This document shows, piece after piece, positions 39,787 to 50,800 of a stretch of DNA of 55,537 nt. A program made the position numbers and the translations under genes. Within the stretch, counting starts at the first letter, position 1. The number at the start of each line of letters is the position of its first letter. The notes below the pieces were generated by a model. The model made no database searches and had not been told where the DNA came from. It saw only the letters and a list, made by a program, of their open reading frames with translations. Origin of the DNA: Suillus spraguei (taxonomy: Eukaryota; Basidiomycota; Agaricomycetes; Boletales; Suillaceae); the NCBI GenBank assembly GCA_016800925.1, contig JABCPU010000425.1, forward strand, positions 1 to 55,537, read 5' to 3'.

Positions 39787-41846
39787 ATGTTCACCCAAGG
39801 GAGGGTTTTCGGCATCCTCTGTTTCGCGCTTGCAGCCGGTGCGACAACCCAGACGTTCCTTGGTCTAGGTACTCCCAACTATGGAACTTCAAGGCAGCCA
39901 GTGAAGTCGTTCGCACAATCCTTCACAGCGCCTTACGACGAAGGGTTGTTCATGCCTGTTGAGGAACTCAGTTCACTCTCAGGGGAACAATTCACCACCC
40001 TTGGCCATCCTGTATTCCCGAACTATAGTGTCAGGATTAAGAGGTCTTCTGATTTCTGTGATGGAACTGTGAAGTGAGTACAGTCTGCAAATGTTTAGGA
40101 TTGACACAATAACGTGTGTAAAAATCAGCACTTACACGGGATACATTGATATTGAGGCCAGGCACCTGTTCTTTTACTTTTTCGAGAGTAGGAACGATCC
40201 TGCCAAAGACGATGTGATCTTCTGGACCAACGGTGGTGAGTTGTACAGTAGGCAGAGTTCTGTTGGGGTTCATATACTGTGTTTATCAGGTCCTGGGTGT
40301 TCTTCTAGTCTTGGCGTTTACATGGAATTAGGACCTTGCCGAGTGGTGAACGAAACTAGCACGGTGTTCCATCCCGAGTCATGGAACTCTAATGCGAATA
40401 TCTTCTTCGTGGACCAGCCAATCGGTGTCGGTTTCTCGTATGCAGACTATGGAGAGACTGTGGTAGGCTGAATACCTGTTGCATAACACCACACTATTAA
40501 TCGTCTGGCAAGAGCACTACTGAGGAAGCTTCGAAAGATATCGCTGCGTTTGTTGCGATTTTCTTTGAAAATTTCACTCAATTCAAAGGACGCGCGTTTC
40601 ACATGGCCGGAGAATCTTATGGAGTACGTATACTTACCACCGTTCTAGAGCGGAGAGAGATTGATGAGGAAACTGAAGGGGCGTTACGTCCCAGTCTTTG
40701 CTGCAGCAGTCTATGACCAGAATGCCTTGTTGACTGCGGCTGGTATTACGCCCATCAACCTTCGGTCTATCATGATCGGTAATTATTGGCACCAGAAACA
40801 ATGTTTTGTTAACTTATCCGATGCGCAGGCAACGGTCTGACCGACTTTTACACAATGTCGGCGGCTTATGTAGAAATACAATGCACTGGCGCATCAGTCT
40901 TCCCTGTGCAGAGCATCTCGTATGTGAATTCCGACATTGACATCATTATTGACTGACATATATATATATCTCCCAGCGCCTGCAATCGTATGAAGCAAGC
41001 GGTTCGATGCCTTCATACAAGTGACATCGTTCGAAGCTGACCTATTTTCAACAGCTCCCTCGGTGTCAAAAGTGGTTGACAGAGTCATGCATTAACCAGT
41101 TCGATTTAATGAACTGTGAAGCAGCTACAAATTTTTGTGACACTGAGATATCGGAACCTTTTTTCGCGACCGGTAGGTTTAATGAACTCCCTCGCCCATG
41201 GGCACACGTTTATACTATGGTAGGCATGAATCCCTACGATCTCAGCAAGGTCTGCGATGGACCTATCGAGGAGACATTATGTTACCCAATCACGCTGTGA
41301 GTCAACAGTCTTTGTTGTGTAACCAGCCTAGTTAACTTCAGGCCAGATCTATGGCAAAATACCTCGACCAACCCTCCGTGCGTCACAACTTGGCGTGGAT
41401 CCCGCTATCACAGGTAACTATAGCTCCTGCAGTGATCCTGTTGGACAGGCTTTCTCGTTGGCTATGGATGAGTATCACGCAACCTACCCTCACGTTGCTG
41501 CACTTCTCGAGCGCGGCGTACGCGCATTGATATATGTGGGCTCATATGACTGGATCTGCAACTGGCTCGGTAACCAGGCGTGGACGCTTGACATGGAGTG
41601 GAGCGGCAAAGAGGCATTTGGGCAGCAACCACTCGAGTCTTGGCTAGTCGAAGGAAAAGTCGCTGGAAAAACTAGGAGTGCGAATGGACTTACATTTGCT
41701 ACTGTGGATGGTGCAGGCCATATGGTTAGTGCCAAGCTCACTTTCAACTTCATTGCAATGCCAACTCAATGTGACAGGTCCCGTTCGACAAACCGAAAGA
41801 AGCACTCACCATGGTACAACGTTGGTTGGCTGGAAGTGGTTTGTAG
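39787..41846 (+). CDS. Secreted serine carboxypeptidase (family S10)
   Basis: Starts MFTQGRVFGILCFALAAGAT, a clear signal peptide. It removes single residues from peptide C-termini, in the vacuole or outside the cell. Exons read through TYTGYIDIEARHLFFYFFES, DDVIFWTNGGPGCSSSLG, FVDQPIGVGFSYADYG, MAGESYGGRYVPVFAAA (nucleophile Ser), CNRMKQA joined to LPRCQKW, IYVGSYDWICNWLGNQAWT (catalytic Asp) and ATVDGAGHM joined to VPFDKPKEAL (catalytic His), ending VQRWLAGSGL with TAG at 41844-41846. All introns are GT-AG. One base is missing near 41391-41393, between RHNL and GVDPAITG (two G present, three needed). With an otherwise perfect gene this may be an assembly error; if real, it removes the Asp and His and kills the enzyme. 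Length is near 500 residues, usual for S10. Confidence 0.9.
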
Positions 41847-43153
41847 GTATTCACAAGATAACCATCCATGCAATCCGTAGTTTTCCCACAAAACTTGGAA
41901 GATATGATTTTATCTTACTACTGTGACCCAGCATTCAGCAAAGACGTATATGAATCACAGTCAGAAATTGGTGTAATTGTGTAAGAGTGTCCTAGGGCAA
42001 TAAACATATTTGTGATTCGGCGTCATCCGAAAATACCTGAAACATGACTAGAGTTTTATTTCAGGAATCAGATGGCAAAGTCAAGATCTGGGTCGCGTTT
42101 TCCATAACATTTTTTTCCAGCAAGCCGCAGGACCCTTAGCCAACTAGTCTGGCCTTTACTCACGCACGTCTGTGCCCCCCTTGTCAAATCCGACTTATCC
42201 CACATCGTTCCACAATCTGGCGCGTAGGCGCCAGAACTTCAGAAGTAAATTATCAAGATGGCTTGCGTTACCGTGAGGACTGGTTAATATTCAGTACCGT
42301 GGAGGCGATCAGCTTCATCTAACTTTCACTTGGAAGTTGGCCGGAGCTCTAATGAGTGGTGTGCAGCTCTCTTCATCAGTCGAGTGTTCAGTGCTCCAAT
42401 ATTGTCAATAATGGTATGATGATTTACAAGATGCGCCAACATATGTTCTCGTTCCAGATGGTGGCTCACTTCATAATCATAATATTTACTAACTAGCTGA
42501 CAGTTTGAGATCGTCCATGCGGAGTAACATGCCCACCAATATACTTTCAAGATACCGCACAGGAAACAACACTCAGGCTAGAGGATATGCAAATATTATA
42601 TTCGAATCTCGTGGCATGATGGACATGAACGAAGAAAATTATTAACAAGTACCTGCGAGATAGGGCACTATCAGTAATCGAAGTCAATGGATAAGAGAAG
42701 AGGAAAAAGGCAGGGTCTCAGAAGTAAATAAGGTGAGGTCATGTCCTGCTTGTCGGGCAGGTCGTATTCATTAAAATCAGTATATTTTTAAGATCATGGA
42801 CAACATAGTGTGCAATATGAAGGACAAAAGAACGCAAGACTCACCACGTGTAGGAATCAAGGCAGATGGATGATGTCCCAGAGAAAAATCGACATGCCAC
42901 GGCCTTAAGATGGCACCGCGACACTTCCTATAGTGGGTTTGTTCTCGAAGGTAAACAAAGACTCGTAGAGTCCATGGCACTGAGTCGACAGTGGAAAATT
43001 CTGCAAAACGACCAGCGTGGCAAGCCTTCTTAATCTGAAGGAACAGAAAAAAAATGATAACGCTTATATAGAATATTTTAAGCGGAGCTCCAACCTGTAC
43101 TCATCTGGATCAACAATCATTTAGGGGCTTGCTTGAGCGATCGACCTCGCGAC
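41847..43153. other. No gene recognised
   Basis: Only short frames (for example 42777-42980, minus strand) without recognisable motifs. No repeat or mobile element ends seen. Confidence 0.45.
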
Positions 43154-43881
43154 ATGCCCATTACACTTGAAGGGAGCTGCCATTGTGGTACTGTTAGATT
43201 TACTGTGGAAAGCAGCACCCCTGTCCCATATCAGGTAAGCAGATGCACAATCACTTGAACCTCTAGGATCTTCGTGAGTTGTGACTATGCACAAAGCTAT
43301 GTGTATGTTCCATCTGCCGCAAAGTAGGCGGTGTTGGCGGTTCTATCAATCTTGGTGCGCACTCCAAAACCTTAATTGTCGCCCAGGGTAAAGAACATAT
43401 CGGGTACGTAGTTCAGTTATAAAACTTCCCGTACATCGTTGTTGAGCGAGAGAATAAGAGTGTATAAGGCTGTGATGGATAGGGATACTCCAAAAGAGTA
43501 TATCGCCATTTCTGAGCGCAATTTTTGCACGAAGTGCTCTTCTATGCTCTGGCTTTATGACAAAACCTGGTGAGTACTCGAGTGATATTTGTACATCGAA
43601 TATTTTATCACGATATGTTGGTATGAAGGCCTGAACTTTTGCATCCATTTGCGTCAGCTATCGACACCCCAGAGCTAGAGGCACCTAACGAGCTTGTAAG
43701 CTAGTATTCTTAGTCACTCAAGCCCGAGTGCGGTTACTAATGATTTCAAAAGGTTGTTGTTAAAACGGACTCAAAGCCTAACTACGTGCGCCTTCCAGTG
43801 GGAAAGAAGAAGGTATTTGAGGATTATCCCGATGATTCAATTGAGAGCTGGCACCAAGGGCATAACAAATACGTGGAGTGA
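43154..43881 (+). CDS. GFA/CENP-V-type zinc-binding protein
   Basis: Five exons: 43154-43234 (MPITLEGSCHCGTVRFTVES), one from 43297 (LCVCSICRKVGGVGGSINLG), then YKAVMDRDTPKEYIAISERN with FCTKCSSMLWLYDKTW, PELLHPFASAIDTPELEAP, and VVVKTDSKPNYVRLPVGKKK ending GHNKYVE with TGA at 43879. The cysteine pattern C-x-C (CHC), C-x2-C (CSIC) and C-x2-C (CTKC) is that of the glutathione-dependent formaldehyde-activating (GFA) fold, which binds zinc. Such proteins may bind or transfer glutathione adducts, but the activity of fungal members is mostly untested. Length is about 180 residues. All exons join in frame. Confidence 0.85.
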
Positions 43882-44013
43882 CATACTGAAGCATGAAAGA
43901 ATAGATGGAACTCTTATGTGCGCTCAATGCTGGGAAGGAGATTACCAACGAATCTTCCGGGCAGCTGTATAATTTACGTAGCACGTGTGTTCCCTTATTG
44001 TGAACATGTAATT

Positions 44014-44065
44014 GGGCAGAGCTGCTAATTTACATTGCCAACGTCGTAAACTAGCAGCTCTACCC
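44014..44065. repeat. Inverted repeat (20-bp arms, 12-bp loop)
   Basis: Left arm GGGCAGAGCTGCTAATTTAC at 44014-44033, right arm GTAAACTAGCAGCTCTACCC at 44046-44065, with two mismatches. It sits between the GFA gene end and the kinesin start, about 180 bp upstream of the kinesin ATG, and could affect either transcript. Confidence 0.85.
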
Positions 44066-44241
44066 AACCCCAAGCCATAGTTGGCTGACAGAATTTGTAA
44101 AGTCACGTGGTGAGTCGCGTCTCACCTGGCACGTGACCATGATGCGCGTTTCCATTCCCAGGGTTGAACATACTAACTTCGACCTGTGATTCCGAACACA
44201 TACTTTGTACTTTGTTAACAACGACGACAAACTTGAGATAT

Positions 44242-47205
44242 ATGCCAACGATGGCGTCCATGCCTGCACCCACAAAGCTCACACGATCTGTACCTTTCAC
44301 ACCAAAACGTCCGCTTTCGTTGGCATCTAGCAGTGAACTCCCCTCCGCAGTAAAGACTAGCGTTCTTGGTTCGACAGCAAAGAAATTTAAGGCAGCTTTA
44401 TCTTCTGAATCCCGACTGCGGACTACTGCCGCGACAAAGTCGTCTCTTGCAACTGTGCCTGCAACTCCAGCAAAGAAGTCCATCGAAGGAACTCGCCCTC
44501 GCACACCTGGAACGCCTAGGAGTCAGACTCCCTCCTCCCACATAACCACGAGTGATATGGATGTTAGTCGTATTGATCCAGAAGATGCGCTAGTCGATTT
44601 TCGGACAGTCGAGCCCGGTGATGTTTCAGCAGACATCGATGAAGCCATGATCCTTGGTCCTAACTACGGAAAGGAAGACAAGGTCCTTGTATCTATCAGG
44701 TCATTTTACTCCTCTTGCTTATCTTTGATGTATACTGAAACCATTCCAATACACTACACAGAATCCGCCCTACCACCTCTGCACATGTCGCATGGGATCA
44801 TAGCGCACAACGCACTATAAAGCTTTTCCCTCAATACGCCAAGTCAACTGCAACCACACCACCAGAGTTTCACTTTGACGAGGTTATTACTGGATCTGAG
44901 AACCGACCGGTCTACAATGCTGTTGCTCGCAGCCATGTCTGCGCTGCCATGGACGGCTACAATTCTATTATTTTCGCTTACGGCCAAACAGCCAGCGGGA
45001 AAACATTCACTCTTGTGAGATAGCGCCTTTGTATCCACATCTGATCATTTCTCATAGTCTCATTTAGTCAGGGAGCGAAGATCAACCGGGCATAATACCG
45101 CGTGCAATGAAGGATGTGTTTGCTTACATCCGTCGTACACCCACTCGTGAATATCTTCTTCGGTGCTCTTACCTCGAAATTTACAACGAAACGATATATG
45201 ATTTGCTTGCACCACCCTCGATGTCTGCTGCGCAGCCCGTTCAAATTCAGGGTTCGGGTATTTTAGTGCCACTTCGAGAAGAAGTCGTGACAAGCTTGAA
45301 GGGTGTCAAAGAAGTCCTTGAGCGAGGAGAAAGAAACCGAAGGACGGCTAGTACAGACTGGAATGAGCGGAGTAGTCGAAGCCATAGCGTATTTCGACTT
45401 GTGGTGGAGAGTAGAGAAAGGGGAGAGGCCAGGAGCGAGACACCAAGCGGCCGTCAAACTCCCGGCACACGCCCACCGACACCCGGCGGTCCTCGATTAC
45501 AGACCATCGGAGGAAGAAGCGTGCAGACTTCAGTATTGGTGGGCTTCATTCTGTTTTCGGTCTTGATTGGGGTTATTGAATATTTGAATATCATCATCCA
45601 GAGCTTAATTGATCTTGCCGGTTCCGAAAAAGCCACTTCGGATAAAGAGAGAACCAGGGAGGGGAAGTATATCAACACCAGCTTGCTGACACTTGGAAGC
45701 GTCATTGGTACTCTTGCAGAAAACGCTGCAAAGAATAAAAAGTCAGACGTCATCCTATCCTATGCTTTAGATACTTAAATTGTCTTTCTCAGTGACCATG
45801 TGCCTTATCGTAACTCCAAGCTAACCCGACTGCTCCAACCTTCACTATCAGGAGATGCTCGAATCTCAGTCATATGTACCATCAATCCCGATGCAAGTGC
45901 TGTAGCAGAAAGCACGAGTACGCTTTTATTCGCCCAGAGGATTAAACGAGTGCAAGTCCGTCGCATTCTTCCTGTTTATTGTTCCTAGAATGCTGATTCC
46001 TCACTCCTAGCTTAATGCGAAGAAGAAAGAGATTGTTGATACTGATGCTTTAATAGAACGATACAGGAAGGAGATCGAAGAACTCAAGAATAAGCTTTCA
46101 GAACGAGAAGCAGAAGCGCCTGCTCGAACTCGCAGGCTCTCAGCACGCGAGGTAATGTCCACCTCCCGATACATACTTCTCAACAGACTGATCTTGTCAC
46201 AGCAAATTGATGAATCAAAAGCGATGAAGGACCTCAACTCTCGAATACAGCAGCTCACAAAGCTCATTCTGACGTCTCAAACGGTTGATGAAAGCAAAGG
46301 AGATGAATCACGGCCTGCCAGTCCATCCAAAGTTGATTTCGATATGTCACCATACCAGGTTTGTACACTTGGCGCTATCATATCGTTCTCTCTAGTTAAA
46401 CAATGCCAATTTATGACAGCTTCAACAAGAACTTCTCGCGACTCGCCTTCAACTCGAGTCACAGTCCACTCAAATTCTTTCTCTAGAAGCTGCTCTTCTT
46501 TCTCGCCCAGAACTTCCACCAGATGCTTCAGAAACCGAGAAAGACAAGCTCATTGCTGAACAATCGAAAACAATCCGTGAGCTTGAAATTGTGGTGCGTG
46601 GGTATGAGGATAATTTAGGGGAGCCTCTGAGAGCCGTCAGAGAGGATGTTGAGAAGGAGTGGGTCGGAAAACTTCTGGAAGAAGTAAAGAAACGAGAAGA
46701 AAAGGAGGCTTGGGCAGCCGAACTTGTCAGGCAGCTGGATAAAGAAAAGAAGGTCAGCTTTTGTATGTTGATATGCATTCTTTTATGTTCTAAGAATCGA
46801 ACGCAGCTAAGGATAAAGCTCGAGGAGGAACGTCGTGCTCTTGCATCTTTTGTCAGCAAATTTGATTCGCTAGGCCTTGCCTGTAGCGGCGCACTACCTT
46901 CAAAACTCAAACCTCCAAAACCTACGCTAGGAGGTGCATCAGTAGCGTTCGCTGAACGTCAACAGAGCCGAGCCGCAAACGTGGTGCCTGCAATCATCGA
47001 ACATGCAGAGTGTTCTCCTGCCCGTGTCGATTTTAGCAGCATGAAGGCACAACCAAGTCTTCTGGATCAAATGCCCGAGGAGGAGTGGTGTATCATGGAC
47101 GATGTAAGTTTCGAGATGGAGTCTGTGAAGCACAAGTCCGGAGTGACAAAGTCGGAGAATCCGGACAAGAATGTTTTAGGGAGCAAGGAGAACATACCGT
47201 TGTAG
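44242..47205 (+). CDS. Kinesin-7 (CENP-E-type) motor protein
   Basis: Start ATG 44242 (MPTMASMPAP; the next ATG at 44251 is also possible). An N-terminal Ser/Thr/Pro-rich region (RPRTPGTPRSQTP) precedes the motor. The motor shows the P-loop FAYGQTASGKTFTL, YLEIYNETIYDLLAP, switch I NERSSRSHSVFRL, switch II LIDLAGSEKATSDKERTREG, YINTSLLTLGSVIGTLAE and VPYRNSKLTRLLQPSLSGDA. The neck-linker region LLFAQRIKRVQLNAKKKEIV is typical of kinesin-7. Coiled-coil segments follow (LIERYRKEIEELKNKLSERE, IRELEIVVRGYEDNL, EEVKKREEKEAWAAELVRQ, LRIKLEEERRALASFVSKF). A tail ends NVLGSKENIPL at 47205. Loop insertion PSGRQTPGTRPPTPGG within the motor is Pro-rich. About eight introns, all readable, no break. Probably moves along microtubules, in spindle or nuclear positioning roles. 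Confidence 0.93.
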
Positions 47206-47813
47206 ATTTTTAGTGGTCCATTGGCAGTAACGTTGAATCATTTATCTTCTCCGGAACACTGACACATCTCATCTTTTTTTAATTTAAGTTCTGTACTATC
47301 ACTGGCAATTCATGAATAACTGGGTTATTCTTGCCCCGTTTTTATCAGGAGATCGTTCAGGTTCCTGTATCTCATGCTGGAGTTTCTCCTCGTGGACTTC
47401 AGAACCCTTTCTGCATAGCATTGTATATCAAATTGGACGAGGAGATACCTGTCGAGCTTCTCGTAAGATTCCTCCCTGGGGGAGTCTGCGCTTCGATTTT
47501 ACAGTCATTGTGGAAGTTGTTATTTGAATTACGTCCACATAGAAGAGAGGACGTGAAAAAGAATCATCCATCAGAGCTATCAATTCCAAATCGACTCTAT
47601 CATCTTTCAACGGGATTAAAACTGAATTGCAGTCGTGTTGGATGTGACAATCAGTGAATTGGCAATACAAGTACAATGATGCAGTAGTACGAGCAATGAG
47701 AAAGGATGAGATGCAAGTAGGATGATGGTAAAGGGATCTATACACAAACAAATTCTAAAGTAGTATGGAGCAAGCAGAGTGAGTGATATCAAAAGCACAG
47801 TGTATCCATTATA
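47206..47813. other. 3' region between convergent kinesin and polyketide synthase genes
   Basis: Holds the 3' ends of both genes. No gene recognised. A plus-strand frame at 47331-47657 has no motif. Confidence 0.5.
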
Positions 47814-50800
47814 TCATAGCCTTTCCACGAAGTGACACGCATCCTTGAGCTGCTGAGATGTTTGTTCAATCTACATAATTGAGCGTTAGTTGATTTTTGT
47901 CCCTGACATATCAAACTCTTACATTCTCGGCAGTGAAAGGTGAGAAATGGTCCCCTGGAATCGACCAGGTCTTTACAGAGGATTGTGTAAGGGCTTCCCA
48001 TTCGCCAACGACAGCAGCTTCGCTTGAACGATGTTGCAACCAGTCAGGAACGTTCAAACCCGGAGGAGCATACCCCTCAGACGAGCGAAGGAGAACTAGC
48101 GGAACTTCAAGCTTTCCTTGAAGAGATGGTTTGTAGAAAGAAAGGAGTCGTGTGCTTTCTTTGAATTGTTCCGAGATAAGATTCAAGGTTGCTGGATCAA
48201 TTCCTCGAGAGTGTGTCTTCGTGACATGGTCTATGACCGATGATGAAAGGGGAACGTGTTTGGTAGGACAAGGAGCGTCGATGAGAACGATGCCGCGAAC
48301 ACGCACGCCGTTCTGAGCTAGCCTCTTAGCAGCTTCGAAGGCCACTACGCCACCAAATGACCATCCTGTTTTGCGTCGTTAGTGATGTCCTGCTGAAAAA
48401 TGGTGACTGCTTACCGCCAATGATGATCTGATCTGTTTTCGCATTAATGACAGCGTTGGCATAGGATTCTGCTATCTGCTCGACACTCTCCCATTTTCCA
48501 CCAGTAATCAGGCAGGGATTGGAGAGAGCAAAGAGGTCACGTTGTAGCGGCATCAAGCGATTATAATGGTTTATTAAGCCACTGCCATCGTGAATAAGAA
48601 GTAGCGGGACAGCGTTCTCGCCCTTGTTGGATTGGAGTTGTGACATGCGAGTATCGAATGATGCAGGTTGTAGTGTTCTCGTCGACGTGGAAGACCTTCC
48701 TGAGGACTTCTTGGGAGAGGATTTATCGAAAGAAGCATTCAAGGATGCGATTGTGGAATGAGTTTCGAATGCATCGTGGGGCAGGTCAATATTCAGGTCG
48801 GTTTTGAGCGCATGTAGAACCTCTAATGAACTGAGGGAGTCAAGGCCGAGCGATTTGAAGTCGGAATCGTCTTCTACATCGGAAAGCGGAAGGCCAAGTA
48901 CCTCCGCAATGATACCTTTGATGCGGATGCTCCTGTCGCCATTAGACACTGCTTCTGACTCGACAGACCTAGCTTGCGACGGTTGGGACCTTTCCAAGGA
49001 CTGCTGGGGAGCTCTTTCTACGGACTTCGCAGGAGAATGGGATTTACCAAAAAAAGCGTTCAAAGATGCAATTGTGGAATGAGTTTCGAATGCGTCATGA
49101 GGGAGGTCAATGTTGAGGTCGGTTTTGAGCGCATGAAGAACCTCTAATGAACTGAGGGAATCAAGGCCGAGCGATTTGAAGTCGGAGTCATCTTCTATGT
49201 CGGAAAGCGGAAGGCCAAGTACCTCCGCAATAACACCTTTAATGCGGCTGCGGTTGTCGACATCAGATACTGTTTCTGTCTCAACAAATCTAGCTTGCGG
49301 TGGTTGGGGTCTTTCCAAGGACTTCTGGGGGGTTCTTTCCACGGACCTCACAGGGGAATGGGATTTATCGAGCAGAGAACCCAAGGATGCGATTGTGGAA
49401 TGAGATTCAAATGCGTCGTGAGGAAGGTCAACTTTGAGCTCGGTTTTGAGCGCGTGCAGAGCTTCTAATGAACTAAGGGAGTCGAGGCCTAGCGATTTGA
49501 AATCGGAATGATCCTGTACATCCGCAGTCGGAAGGCCGAGTACCTGTGCAATGATATCTCTGATGCGAATGCGTATGTCATCATCAGACACTAGTGTTTC
49601 AGGCGAAGATGGCCTGCTGGAGTGACTTGTCTGCACACCGCCTGCGCTCTGCGTACTGGCCGAATTGGTCCGATCCCGGCCCTGAATAGCGGCAGAGTCT
49701 GCTGCATTTGCCAACGCCCGAGCAAGACCGTTCATGCGGACACGCTTGAATTGAATGCCTTTCATATGCGCGACAACACGGTGAGGCTCTTGTTCTTGGA
49801 CAGCAAAGGCCTCCGTGTGAACCGTGTTCTCAAATGTCATCCACAATCCGCGAACATGGACAGTGTATGATTGCTTTTGATCAATGAACTCGGGGAGCAT
49901 CTCGAATGATTCGACATCGCTGCAGATGTAGGCATCGCCGATATCGCCTTGCGTGTTTGCCAGGAAGCCAGCGGTGTGGAGGAGGGTGTCGGCGAAAATG
50001 GGATGAGAGGCGAAGGATTGTGGTGGGGCGTTTGGAAGCTTGATCTGGGCTATCCCATCCATCCCATCCGCGCTGGCAGTCAGAGTCTGAATCGTGTGAT
50101 ACTTCGCAGAGTATTCAACAACACGAGGAAAGATGACTTCGTATAGCGTGCGAGTGGTGTAGACCTCTGCTTGACCTTCCTTCCGCGAACCTATCTCTGA
50201 AGGAGTGAGTCTGGGCATCAGGGCGAATTCATTATCAAGGCTAGCGGTAGTGTCCTTGGTGGTTTGGAATCGTATTTCTCCGCCGACGTGAACCGACTCA
50301 TCCGTAGAGGATTGCACTCTGGATGATATGCTGAAGGAACCAGTGCCATCTTTGTTGATGGTGAGATGCGTGCGAACAATGCGGTTGACTTGGGGATGGT
50401 AGACAAGCGGTTTTGCGAACTTGACCCCTCGGATGGAAGCCATACCCTTCCCGAAATCGAGGTTCAGGTGGCGCCGTGAAAGCTCTGCGCCGGAAAGAAC
50501 TTGTTCAAGGTAGATTGATGCTGGGCATAGGTAGTGCCCTGCGACCTTGTGTCCTTCAATGAACGGACCTAAAACTTCGATGGGAGTGTCGAAAATGGCC
50601 GAGTTGCCATTCTCTTGCGAAGGGTACTGCACCCACCACCCCAGCATTGTGTATTCAGATATCATATCGGCTTTCGGAATGCTTGGTTGTGGCGCTGCGA
50701 TTTGTGCTGGCGCTGCGCTTCGTGCTGGTGCCGTGCTTCGTGCTGGTGCCGTGCTTCGTGCTGGTGCCGCGATCTGTGCTGGTGCCACTGTCTTTTGCGG

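Noticed and set aside
39522..39962. 146-codon plus-strand frame upstream of the carboxypeptidase
   Set aside because: It overlaps the real signal-peptide exon in another phase and has no motif.
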